Positions 9,293 through 17,642 of a stretch of DNA of 64,000 nucleotides are shown piece by piece. The translations under genes were made by a program, and so were the position numbers. The stretch is from Armatimonadota bacterium (lineage in GTDB: Bacteria > Armatimonadota > UBA5829 > DSUL01): the NCBI GenBank assembly GCA_025998755.1, contig AP024674.1, positions 1,478,162 to 1,542,161 on the forward strand. Reading direction: 5' to 3'. The notes beneath the pieces are model-generated. The model ran no database searches. It saw nothing but the letters and a program-made list of their open reading frames with translations, and was not told the DNA's origin. Positions within the stretch are counted from its first letter, which is position 1, and each line of letters begins with the position of its first letter.

Positions 9293-10819
9293 TTAAGGCT
9301 TTCTGACACCGGATGCGATATCCTCGAACCAGTCTGCGTCCTTCAGCCAGATGCCATCCCAGCACGGAGGGTCCACCTCGTCGGCAGCCGGATCCGCGGC
9401 GTCGCGAAGGCGGGAAAGATGCCAGCGCACCCGCTCCAGTTGCCGGTCCGGATCCACCGGCCCGGACGGGACATTCCACCCGAAATCCGCGGCGGTCAGG
9501 AAGTCCGGAAGCCAGTCGTCGGTGGAGTTTCCGCTCCACTGGACCGCCAGTAGCCCAATGACATTTTCAGCATCCCTCGCCCACTGCGCCCAACTGAGCA
9601 GGTTCAGCACTGCCTCCCGGTAGCCGGACTTGGAATCCGGCACGTGCAGGCTGCCGGAGCCTCCGGCAAGGAATACAGGCTCCTTGGAACTCCCGCTCAG
9701 CAGCGTCGGCGCGTCCTGCTTCAACAGGTGAGGATTGTCCGGGGTGTTCGGATCCCCGTCCCCGTAGTTCCACAGGCATCGGACTACCCTACCCTTCCAC
9801 CGGAGGGGAGTAGGAGGAGCGTCTCCCCAGACGATCGGCGTCACCTGCCGCCCGACCTTTTCCGAGAGATCATCCATCAGGTGCAAAAGCCCTTTCAGAT
9901 GCCTCTCCTGTTCCTCCGGCGGAAGGCGCACCTCGTCCAAACCCAGGTGGAGCATAGGCTCGGGGAGCAGAGGAAGCCACTCCTCGTATATGGAGCGGAG
10001 AAGCTCATACGAACGCGGGTCGCCCGGCGCGAGATGGGACTTCCGGATGTGGCGGACGAAGCCGTAGTCGTGCTCGAAGCCGCCACCCACCAGGTCCGGA
10101 TAGTGACGTCCCTTGGCCGAGGAGTGTCCCAGCGACTCCACCTCCGGGACCACGGCGATTCCGAACCGGCGGGCATACTCGACCACATCCGCCACATCGT
10201 CCATTGTGAGGGCGTACCGGTTCTCTGAGCCAAGCGGATTGGAGCGGTAGCGCACGGCGTTCAGCTCGTCGTCGCCCTCGCGGAAGATCAGGCAGTTCAA
10301 GTGGAAGGCGGAGCAGATGCGGATGATGCGCTTGATTTTGGGTAGGCTGTTGGGGGAGCGCCCGCTGTCTATCATAAAAGCACGCCACCGGAAGCGTGGC
10401 CAGTCGCGGATGGTGACGCACGGAAGCAAGACCGCACCGTTTTCTCTCTGCGCCAGCTGGCGCAGGGTCATCGCTGCGTGGAGAATGCCGCCGGATGTCC
10501 GGGCCCACGCTGCGGCGCCGGAAGGCGTTACCGTCAGGACGAAACCCTCCGGGTACCCTGGAAGGTCGCAGGGCATCCGGGACGGCGGGTCTGGCCCGAG
10601 ATGGATCGAGCATAAACCGTTTTCTGGGCCGTGGGGAGTATGGACGAGCGGCTGCAGACCGAACTCCTCCGCCAGGAGATCCGCCAACCGTGATGCCGCG
10701 AACCGGGAATCATCACCCAAGGGGGTGACAGCCGGGTCCGGCGCGAGGCGCAGGCGGCCCTCGTGGTGGACCAGAATCTGTGGCTGCGGCAACAGGTTTT
10801 CCAGCACGGTTTGGCTCAC
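9293..10819 (-). CDS. Glycoside hydrolase family 20 (beta-N-acetylhexosaminidase-like)
   Basis: A 508-residue protein. The N-terminal ~130 residues look like the GH20b alpha/beta domain. The (beta/alpha)8 barrel follows from WPRFRWRAFMIDSGRSPN, and LHLGLDEV supplies the adjacent catalytic pair D295-E296 used in substrate-assisted catalysis. The family removes terminal GlcNAc or GalNAc. No signal peptide is present in this frame. The first codon is GTG with an in-frame TGA three codons upstream and no recognisable ribosome-binding site. A short, well-initiated open frame ends 11 bases upstream (see 10831-10944), so translation may depend on coupling to it. The gene precedes the PL22-like propeller. 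Confidence 0.87.
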   Translation of the reverse strand: MSQTVLENLLPQPQILVHHEGRLRLAPDPAVTPLGDDSRFAASRLADLLAEEFGLQPLVHTPHGPENGLCSIHLGPDPPSRMPCDLPGYPEGFVLTVTPSGAAAWARTSGGILHAAMTLRQLAQRENGAVLLPCVTIRDWPRFRWRAFMIDSGRSPNSLPKIKRIIRICSAFHLNCLIFREGDDELNAVRYRSNPLGSENRYALTMDDVADVVEYARRFGIAVVPEVESLGHSSAKGRHYPDLVGGGFEHDYGFVRHIRKSHLAPGDPRSYELLRSIYEEWLPLLPEPMLHLGLDEVRLPPEEQERHLKGLLHLMDDLSEKVGRQVTPIVWGDAPPTPLRWKGRVVRCLWNYGDGDPNTPDNPHLLKQDAPTLLSGSSKEPVFLAGGSGSLHVPDSKSGYREAVLNLLSWAQWARDAENVIGLLAVQWSGNSTDDWLPDFLTAADFGWNVPSGPVDPDRQLERVRWHLSRLRDAADPAADEVDPPCWDGIWLKDADWFEDIASGVRKP

Positions 10820-10830
10820 AGTTGATCAGA

Positions 10831-10944
10831 TTACGGTGGTTGAGCCGGCTGCCGAAGGCGGCCGTGTCGAAACCACTCGGCGTTGGCGCGGCATAACAGG
10901 AGAGCAAGTAACAAGACGCAGGCAAATCCGCATTCAGCCGTCAT
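10831..10944 (-). CDS. Small 37-residue frame with strong Shine-Dalgarno and signal-like sequence
   Basis: ATG at 10944 is preceded by AGGAGG with 6-base spacing, the strongest initiation site nearby. The product starts MTAECGFACVLLLALLLC, then RANAEWF and a basic, Pro-rich end, so it looks like a signal peptide or single membrane segment. TAA at 10831-10833 lies 11 bases before the GTG of the GH20 gene. It could be a leader peptide that couples translation, or the remnant of the GH20 signal sequence after rearrangement. A single base change cannot join the frames, because the GH20 frame has its own stop after this one ends. The gap 10820-11203 otherwise holds only a candidate promoter for the divergent gene. 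Confidence 0.4.
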   Translation of the reverse strand: MTAECGFACVLLLALLLCRANAEWFRHGRLRQPAQPP

Positions 10945-11054
10945 TGAGATCCTCCTGTCCGGACCCTGGCCAGCCGGCAGGCCGGCCATCACCGGGTAAG
11001 TCGGCATTCTGCGCTGCAGCGACGGACACCTGCTCCGATGACACCTGAAACCCC

Positions 11055-11083
11055 TTGACAGCGAAAAACAGAGGTGGGATGAT
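11055..11083 (+). promoter_or_regulatory. Candidate sigma-70-type promoter for the PEP-CTERM gene
   Basis: TTGACA at 11055-11060 and GATGAT at 11078-11083 are separated by 17 bases, about 120 bases upstream of the gene start. The -35 is perfect and the -10 matches 4 of 6. A TACAAT at 11083-11088 is a better -10 but the 22-base spacer is too long. Confidence 0.4.
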
Positions 11084-11203
11084 ACAATTTGTCAGGCTGG
11101 CAAAGCAAATCATTGCTGTGACGACTCCTGCGAAAACAGGAATGGCGTTGCAACCGGCCTGCGCGAAAATCACCTGATCGGGGCGAGAAAGGAGGAGACC
11201 CCT

Positions 11204-11977
11204 TTGACAAGATTCTTGACAGCACTACTGTTAACGGCGTCTACGATTGTCGCCGCAGGCTCGAGCGTGGCGGGAGTCGTGAACTGGGCCGGGTATGACT
11301 GGGAAACCCAGCCGTGGTCCGGCTATAGCGCCGGGGCCACCTACGTGGATGGCGACACCGGCTTCCTTTTCCAGAACCCGGCGGGTGCCCCGAAGACGGG
11401 CATTCCCTTCCCTGGAATGCCCCTGGCCGGCGAACGGTTTTCGGTGGCCAAGCTCGTGTCGCCACCTTCTGACATAGTCCAGCTGTCCGGGAGGGTTTTC
11501 GAGAACAGCTACCGGACACAGGGCCCCTCGCTATACATCAAGAGCGACCTGGGCAAGATCCTCAGTGTGGGCGTGCGTCCGTCCTACGATGGCACCAGAT
11601 TCGCCTATTACATGCTGAACTACTGGAACGGTTCGGCCTGGACGAATCTGAACCTGATCGAGCGCGGACGGAACAGCTACAACAACTATCTTAGGATCAC
11701 GTACACGGTCAACGGAGCAGGCGGGATCGACGTCCTGGCCAATTACTCATCCGTCCCGGCACACGGCGGAAACGGTGACTACTCCTGGTCCACACCGGAC
11801 GCGTTCGGCAGCATCAGCGAGGTGCTGTTGCTGCAGGCCGTGCAGGACAGCTACACGGGCGGCCTCTCCAAGTGGACGGACTTCTGGATCGAAGTGGTGG
11901 CGCCGGTTCCTGAACCGGCATCACTCACGCTGGTCGGGCTCGGACTCGCAGGGCTCGCCCGTATGCGCAGGCGCTGA
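11204..11977 (+). CDS. PEP-CTERM anchored secreted protein
   Basis: A 257-residue protein starting at TTG, 6 bases after GGAGGAG. It has a signal peptide (about 1-24, ending SSVAG), a beta-rich middle with many Tyr, Asn and Trp, and the C-terminal sorting signal VPEPASLTLVGLGLAGLARM followed by RRR. In characterised bacteria an exosortase cuts this tail and passes the protein to the cell surface or exopolysaccharide. No exosortase is in the window, although a glycosyltransferase lies 3 kb away. The function of the middle part is unknown to me. A terminator-like hairpin follows. Confidence 0.85.
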   Translation: MTRFLTALLLTASTIVAAGSSVAGVVNWAGYDWETQPWSGYSAGATYVDGDTGFLFQNPAGAPKTGIPFPGMPLAGERFSVAKLVSPPSDIVQLSGRVFENSYRTQGPSLYIKSDLGKILSVGVRPSYDGTRFAYYMLNYWNGSAWTNLNLIERGRNSYNNYLRITYTVNGAGGIDVLANYSSVPAHGGNGDYSWSTPDAFGSISEVLLLQAVQDSYTGGLSKWTDFWIEVVAPVPEPASLTLVGLGLAGLARMRRR

Positions 11978-12009
11978 CTCCTGCGCTCGACATTCGGACT
12001 TGTCCGCCG

Positions 12010-12046
12010 GGGCCGTGGGGATACCTCCCTGCGGCCCTTTCTCTTT
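12010..12046 (+). terminator. Rho-independent terminator after the PEP-CTERM gene
   Basis: GGGCCG (12010-12015) pairs with CGGCCC (12032-12037), extended internally by GGGG/CCC pairing, and is followed by TTTCTCTTT. Confidence 0.65.
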
Positions 12047-12090
12047 GGATGGAATCGCGCGAGAGTCGCGCGCCCGGGATCCAACGCCGT

Positions 12091-13657
12091 TCACAGGACG
12101 ATAGGTTTGCCCTGTTGCGGCAGTTCCACCTGCGCGAAAGCAGACATCTTCTCGATAAACAGCTCCGGGTGCTCGGTGTGGATCGGGATGAGTTTCTGCG
12201 GATGGATGATCTCCGCAATCCTCACCAGATCCTCGCCCGAAGCGTGTCCTGAGACGTGGAACGGGTCTTCCTCGTGATCCTTATTCGTCAGGTTGCCCAC
12301 CAGCCGGAGCTTGAAATGGTCCAGCCAGGCGCGCATCCGCGCCGCGTCTATCTCCATCTCCTCATTGAGCGCCTCGCAGGCGGAGTAGATCCAGATGGAA
12401 CCCTCCGGAGGACGCAGGTAGGCGAGCTCGTTCAGATCGAAGAAACTCAGGCAGATGATGTAATCCTCAGGATGGTTGCGAATGTCGGCGGGAGCCACAA
12501 TGCGCCCGTCAAGGTTCCCGTCCTCCCAGAGAACTTTCTGCCAGGAAGGGTTGGTTCCGGAAAGCTCCCGGTAGATCACGATGTCAGGGTCATTCAGGGA
12601 GGGAACCTTCTGATGACTGTCCGCGGCTTTCTGCATCGTATGCAGCAGATAGGCGTCTTTCGGAAGGATGGCAAGCCTGCGGCCGGTCTGCCGGGCAACT
12701 TCCAGGAACGATAGCAACCTTTCCACGTTGCGCGGACCGAAATCCGCGACAACCAGGCCGGAGCACTCTTTCACACGGTCCAGAGAAGCATCCCTCACGT
12801 CTTGTTCGGTGTGCTTCTGAGAAGAGTTGATGCGTGTTCCTTCCAAAATGAGCGCCACCGGTTCCAGCGTGGCCGCCTCCTCTGCGAAACGCCAGGTCAG
12901 TTGTCCGGCTCTTCCGTGGGTCCTGAGGTCGCCCGTGTAGACCACCCAGCCGGCATCCGTCTGGACCGCCCACGCGGTGGCCCCGTACAGCGAATGGTCT
13001 ACTGGCCAGCTCTTGACAGGACACCCGGCAACATCTTTTACGGTGCGAAGCTCCCGGGGGATGTGGCCTCTCTCACCCGGACGCCCCCCCCAGAACGTCT
13101 CCAACTCTTTCAACGGCGCGGAGGTGACGGCATAATGCCGCGAAAGAGAGGGCTGCTTTGACTGGTGGGGAGTCGCCAGGCCACTGCCGTTCTCGCCGTC
13201 CTGGCGCGGCACGTAGTAGCAGTACTCGGCCGCAACGCTGCCACCGGCTGTGTCCTGCAACGCACGGGCGATGGCGAGAGTCATGGGCGAGCAGAAGATC
13301 GGGATATCTTCCCGCACGTAGTTCAAGAGTCCCATATGGTCCACATGCGCGTGCGACAACAGTATCGCGTTGATCTCTCCAGGAGCCTCCCACTCCTTCG
13401 AGCATTCGCGGTAGGGATCGGCACACCGGGTGACCAGATCGTCGCGGTACATCCCCCGGAAAGGCGGCAGGATGCCCATTTCGATGGGCTCAAACAGTCC
13501 GGCGACGCTTTTTGGCTGCAAGAACTCCTGATAGAACCGGCCCTGAATGCCGAAGTTCAGCCCGAAATCGAGAAACAGGCGGGTGTCGCCCGTCTTCAGA
13601 CAGGATCTTGTTGCCGCCAATGCACCCCACCCCGTCGTAACAGATCAGTTCTGCCAT
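12091..13657 (-). CDS. RNase J-like metallo-beta-lactamase/beta-CASP protein with a frameshift near the N-terminus
   Basis: The main frame contains SHAHVDHMG (HxHxDH), a later YTGDLRTHG, and GHASGEDL plus PIHTEHPE near the end, the order seen in RNase J and related beta-CASP nucleases. Its apparent start lacks the family's first beta strands. These are found in another frame: ATG at 13657 gives MAELICYDGVGCIGGNKIL then SEDG, and removing one base from the CCC run at 13589-13591 makes it continue EDGDTRLFLDFG. The corrected product would be 521 residues. A single-base homopolymer difference suggests a sequencing error or a recent mutation. Expected role is metal-dependent RNA hydrolysis, but length and sequence differ from canonical RNase J. 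Transcribed away from the oxidoreductase at 13898. Confidence 0.8.
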
Positions 13658-13897
13658 CTGGTTCGTCTCCCTCTGGAAACGCCACCCGGACACCGGGGAG
13701 CGCCACCAGGATATCTGTGCCCATAATATGTCACGGCACTGACAGTCTCTGGCAGGCCAGCCCATCTTCCGTGTGATTTTTCCTTTTTCGGTGCCATCTC
13801 GCCTCCTGGAAGCTTGTGGAGGCGTGCCAGCTTGCCGCACGGGCGCCGGAAGGATAACATCCGTTGCCGGTAAAGACTCACGGGGAGAGACTTCAGT

Positions 13898-14905
13898 ATG
13901 GGCTCTAGCGGATTCGGACTGGGTTTCATCGGGTGCGGAGGATACAGCCGCCAGCTGGCGCAGGCGGCGATGCGAAGTGAAGAGCTGCGCATCGCGGCGT
14001 GCTATGATCCTACACCTGAGGCGGCGGAGCGTTTCTCGGCCGATTTCTCCACGGTCCAGTGCAGCTCCGTCGAGGAGCTGGCAGCGATGGATGTGGTGGA
14101 CGGCGTGGTCATCGTAAGTCCGAACAACGCACACCGTCCGAACGCCGAGGCGGCTGCCGCCGCCGGCAAACACGTGTTTGTGGACAAACCCATCGCGAAC
14201 ACCATCGCCGACGCCCGGGCGATCATCTCAACCTGCCGCCAGGCCGGCGTCACGCTCGCTGTGGGCCACAACGGCCGTCGGATGCCGGGCCACCGCATGA
14301 TGAAGCGCATGCTCGCGGATGGAGCCGTCGGGAAGCCCGTGACCGTGGAGGCCAACTTCTCGCACTCGGGAGGACTCGGACTCACGCCAGCCCAGTGGAG
14401 ATTCTACCGCGACGAGTGCCCCGGCCTGCCGCTGATGCAGCTGGGGATCCATTTTGCTGACACGGCGCAGTATCTGGTGGGGGACGTGGAGGAAGTCTGC
14501 TCATTCATGTCCCGCATCGCGACACCCGCAGAAGGCGAAGACGCGACCGTGAGCATCCTGCGATTCGCGGGTGGAGTTCCGGGATATCTTGGCTCCAACT
14601 ACGCATCCCCTTCCGTCTACTACATCAACATCTACGGCACGGAAGGCAACCTGTATTGTGAGGAAGGCACACAGCTGCAGTACCGCCCCAAGACTTCGCA
14701 CGAGCGGCAGGATGTCCCGGTTGAGCCGGTGGATACGCAACGCGAGGAGTTGGAAGAGTTCGCGCGGGCAGCACAGGGCGAGGGATCGCCGGAGGTGGAT
14801 GGCGAAGCCGGTTTGAAGGCTCTCGCGGTGGTGCGCGCGGCACTGGCCTCCCACGAACGCAGGCAGGCGGTCCGCATCGCGGAGGTGCTGGAAAAGGAGC
14901 TCTAG
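13898..14905 (+). CDS. Gfo/Idh/MocA family oxidoreductase
   Basis: A 335-residue protein with the Rossmann motif GFIGCGGYSR at about 8-17, then VSPNNAHRPNAEAAAAAGKHVFVDKP, where DKP replaces the usual EKP whose Lys is catalytic and is kept here. GIHFADTAQYL resembles the substrate-domain GxHxxD segment. Family members oxidise or reduce sugars, inositols and related compounds with NAD(P). No signal peptide. It is a lone gene facing away from the RNase J-like gene and converging on the glycosyltransferase, so context does not fix the substrate. Confidence 0.9.
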   Translation: MGSSGFGLGFIGCGGYSRQLAQAAMRSEELRIAACYDPTPEAAERFSADFSTVQCSSVEELAAMDVVDGVVIVSPNNAHRPNAEAAAAAGKHVFVDKPIANTIADARAIISTCRQAGVTLAVGHNGRRMPGHRMMKRMLADGAVGKPVTVEANFSHSGGLGLTPAQWRFYRDECPGLPLMQLGIHFADTAQYLVGDVEEVCSFMSRIATPAEGEDATVSILRFAGGVPGYLGSNYASPSVYYINIYGTEGNLYCEEGTQLQYRPKTSHERQDVPVEPVDTQREELEEFARAAQGEGSPEVDGEAGLKALAVVRAALASHERRQAVRIAEVLEKEL

Positions 14906-15045
14906 CGGGCCCCTTCTTCCAACATCAACGCGGCGCGCATCGCCGGGGCGGGCTCTTCCGGCTCACCTGTGAGGAGCGACTATTGGCGGGCAAGGCACCG
15001 GCCAGTAAAGATGGGCATGGCCGTCTATGATCGGGCCATTGTAGA

Positions 15046-16230
15046 TCAAGGTTTGCTATTCCCCTTGCGTCCATCGCACGCGGCGCCGGGAATGATCCGG
15101 CAATACACTTCCAGCGTGGCATCGGCCATCCCTGCGGCCGTGTAACGATTGCGCGCCGTCGCCGCCGCGGCGGTGGCCAGGCAGGCGCGCAGTCCGTCAT
15201 CGTCCGCCAGCAGGACGAGAGCTTCTGCAAGCGCCGAAGGATCCTCCGGCGGGACCACCAGGCCGGTTTCTCCGTTGTGGACCATCTCCGGCAGGCCGCC
15301 GGCGGCAGTCACCAGCAGCGCGGGCGGAGGCTGGGACATCATCGCCTCCAGACAGACGATGGACTGCCCTTCACGACGGGAAGGGATGACCAGGATATCG
15401 GCCGCGGCGTAAAGAGGCCGGACGTCCGGCAGGAATCCAAGGAAACGGACCCCCGACAGACCGCTCGCCACGGCTTCCAGCGCCGGCCGGTCCGGACCGT
15501 CCCCGGCGATCACTAGCGCGCCGCCTGGGATCCGCGACCCGGCAATCCTCCACGCTTCCAGCAGGATGTCCACGCCCTTGTCCGGCATCAGCCGAGCCAC
15601 GCAGGCGACAAGGGGGACGAAGTTTTCTGGCCCCAGACGCTTCCGGAATGCTGACAAGTCCGCCGGGGAGACCGGCTCCGGGGGATCGATGCCGTTCGGG
15701 ATGACGCACACTCTTTCCGGCGGGATGTCCGCCGTCACGAGCGAGGACCGCACCGCCTCGGAGACCGCTACGATGACCACAGCAGAACGCAGGGCTGCGC
15801 GGGCCAGATAAGCCTGCATAATCCCCCGGGGTAAAGTGAACAGGTTGTGCACGGTGACAACCTGGGGCTTTCCGTGCCCGGCCAGCCAGGAGACCCACGC
15901 CGCGCGGATTCCGTGGCAGTGCACAAGCGACGGCTCCGCGCGCTTGATTGCCCTGCGAAGTTGGACGGCAGCGCGTAAATCCGCCACAGGAGAGGGCTGG
16001 TCCTGGATCTGCACCGGGAGCACCGGATGCCCGGCTAGAGGCGCATCGCCATTACCCACCAGACCGGCGGGAGCTGCCAGAAAAACCATCCAACCGCACT
16101 TTGACAGGCGCGGGAGTAGCGTCTCCAGGTGTCTTCTCAGTCCTCCCACAGCGGGACGGCTGACGTGAAGCACACAGGGCGGCTGCACCCCGAGCACGGA
16201 AGGACGGCCAGACGGACAGCGGAGAGTCAC
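15046..16230 (-). CDS. Glycosyltransferase family 4 (GT-B fold)
   Basis: A 394-residue protein. The N-terminal Rossmann half has VLHVSRPAVGGLRRHLETL, typical of GT4, and LVHCHGIRAAW. The C-terminal half has VACVARLMPDKGVDILLEAW, VIAGDGPDRPALE, and the nucleotide-sugar-binding EX7E motif in REGQSIVCLEAM. Enzymes of this family add sugars to lipid-linked or surface glycans. I take GTG at 16230 as start because AGGAG lies 10 bases upstream; later starts would cut into the first strand. No neighbouring polysaccharide genes are present, so the acceptor is unknown. Confidence 0.9.
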   Translation of the reverse strand: MTLRCPSGRPSVLGVQPPCVLHVSRPAVGGLRRHLETLLPRLSKCGWMVFLAAPAGLVGNGDAPLAGHPVLPVQIQDQPSPVADLRAAVQLRRAIKRAEPSLVHCHGIRAAWVSWLAGHGKPQVVTVHNLFTLPRGIMQAYLARAALRSAVVIVAVSEAVRSSLVTADIPPERVCVIPNGIDPPEPVSPADLSAFRKRLGPENFVPLVACVARLMPDKGVDILLEAWRIAGSRIPGGALVIAGDGPDRPALEAVASGLSGVRFLGFLPDVRPLYAAADILVIPSRREGQSIVCLEAMMSQPPPALLVTAAGGLPEMVHNGETGLVVPPEDPSALAEALVLLADDDGLRACLATAAAATARNRYTAAGMADATLEVYCRIIPGAACDGRKGNSKP

Positions 16231-16325
16231 TGCAGGAACGCTCCTGCCCGGAGCAACTCACGGACCAGCGGAGCACATCTGCCAGCAGTCGAGCGCGGGA
16301 GCCACACATGACGCTCGAATTTGCA

Positions 16326-16354
16326 TTGACGCCAACCGATGATTGTGAGACAAT
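16326..16354 (+). promoter_or_regulatory. Candidate promoter for the first prepilin gene
   Basis: TTGACG (16326-16331) and GACAAT (16349-16354) are spaced 17 bases apart, leaving a leader of about 190 bases. The gap 16231-16548 shows nothing else that I can name except AAGGAGG just before the gene. Confidence 0.4.
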
Positions 16355-16548
16355 TGCATTGGGAAACGGTGCGGCAACGCTGTTTTTGTTTCCATGAAAC
16401 CTGTCTCTGGGCGAAAGCGGCGGGGCATGGAACACAACGGAGCGTCGCAAGGTTTCCACAAATAGGGGTTGTTGTCACAAGCCTGTGACTTTTGCCGGCC
16501 GGAAGCTCTTCGGGGCCACCGGGGCGGCGGAAGGAGGTGCTGAACCAG

Positions 16549-17229
16549 ATGAAGAGTCTGCGACTCCCCCTGACCGGACGCAGGGGCCTGCGCGAGGCGT
16601 CCGGGTTTACCCTGATCGAGCTGCTGGTGGTGATCGCCATCATCGCCATTCTGGCGGCAATCCTGTTCCCTGTCTTCTCGCGAGCCAGAGAGTCCGCCCG
16701 ACGGACCAGCTGTCTCAACAACGAGAAGCAGTTGACACTGGCCTTCATGATGTATGCTCAGGACAACAAGGAAACCCTTCCTCCGAGCGTCATCCAAATT
16801 GGCGGGCGCTGGGTTCCCTGGGACGACCTGATCGAGCCGTTTGTAAAGTCCGACAAGTCTTTCAAGTGCCCCAGTGACAGCGTGAAGCGGGCTCCTGGAC
16901 GCGTGGCGCGGTCTTATGCAATGAACGATCAGCTGGCCTACAAGATGCAGATGACCACAGGCCAGGCCTGGACCGGACAGGGCATGAAGCTCGGCTCTAT
17001 CCCCAGCCCCAGCCGCTACGTGCTCCTAACGGAATGGCATGTTGCGGGCAACGTCCGGTCGGAAGGCAACTATCAGACCAAGATGACCGAGCCGCTGGCG
17101 AATGAATACTACCACGACGGTGGGGAGGGGAACAACTTCTCCTTCTTCGATGGCCACGTGAAATATTATCAGAGAGGTCAGCTGGATACGAATCAGAACT
17201 ATATGTTCTGGCAGGAGCTGGGCCAGTAG
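16549..17229 (+). CDS. Type II/IV prepilin-like protein (DUF1559-type, DGH tail)
   Basis: A 226-residue protein starting at ATG 11 bases after GGAGG. A short basic leader ends ASG, followed by the mature N-terminus [20 protein letters not shown] with the +5 Glu of type IV prepilins, then [13 protein letters not shown]. The rest is a globular domain with a CPSD segment and a final [13 protein letters not shown], the H-x-DG-like box of this group. A prepilin peptidase would cut after Gly. Such proteins are abundant in Armatimonadota and Planctomycetota, and their roles are largely unknown. Followed by a strong terminator. Confidence 0.92.
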   Translation: MKSLRLPLTGRRGLREASGFTLIELLVVIAIIAILAAILFPVFSRARESARRTSCLNNEKQLTLAFMMYAQDNKETLPPSVIQIGGRWVPWDDLIEPFVKSDKSFKCPSDSVKRAPGRVARSYAMNDQLAYKMQMTTGQAWTGQGMKLGSIPSPSRYVLLTEWHVAGNVRSEGNYQTKMTEPLANEYYHDGGEGNNFSFFDGHVKYYQRGQLDTNQNYMFWQELGQ

Positions 17230-17261
17230 GGCGCATCTGAAGTTCCGGTTTCGAGAGCGAC

Positions 17262-17291
17262 GGCCGGCCTCCCGATGAGGCCGGCCCTTTT
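17262..17291 (+). terminator. Rho-independent terminator after the prepilin gene
   Basis: Perfect 10-bp stem (17262-17271 with 17277-17286), loop CCGAT, followed by CTTTTC. Confidence 0.85.
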
Positions 17292-17540
17292 CATGCGCCT
17301 TCTTCTGCCGGCAGCGGCTGGACCGTGAGGCAGGGCGGCAGACAGACAGACACGCCGTGGCAGGCCATCCTCCCGGCAGGCCCAAATGAAGACCGTAGGC
17401 CCGCCGGGCGGACGGCAAGACCGGATTCCGAGGCCACTCAAAGCCGAAAAACAGGGGTGGCAGAGGACGGGAATCGGCGTTCGTCTGCCTGCCGCTTTTG
17501 CCCAGATCCCCTCTGAAAGACAGGCGTCAGCCCCGCGCGC

Positions 17541-17577
17541 AAAAAGGCCGGGAGCAAGCTCAAGTCTGCTCCCGGCC
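17541..17577 (-). terminator. Rho-independent terminator for the minus-strand secreted protein gene
   Basis: An 11-bp stem (17546-17556 with 17567-17577) with a 10-base loop. Read on the minus strand it is followed by five T (AAAAA at 17541-17545 on the plus strand), 66 bases after the stop of the gene at 17643. Apart from this and the opposite terminator, the gap 17230-17642 shows nothing I recognise. Confidence 0.8.
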
Positions 17578-17642
17578 GGTATTCCCTTCGCGTTGCTAGC
17601 CCCCGCCCACCGGCAGCAGGCAGGCAGAGACCCGCCAGCGCA

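Noticed and set aside
11083-11088. TACAAT as -10 with TTGACA at 11055
   Set aside because: The spacer would be 22 bases; GATGAT at 11078 has the right 17-base spacing.
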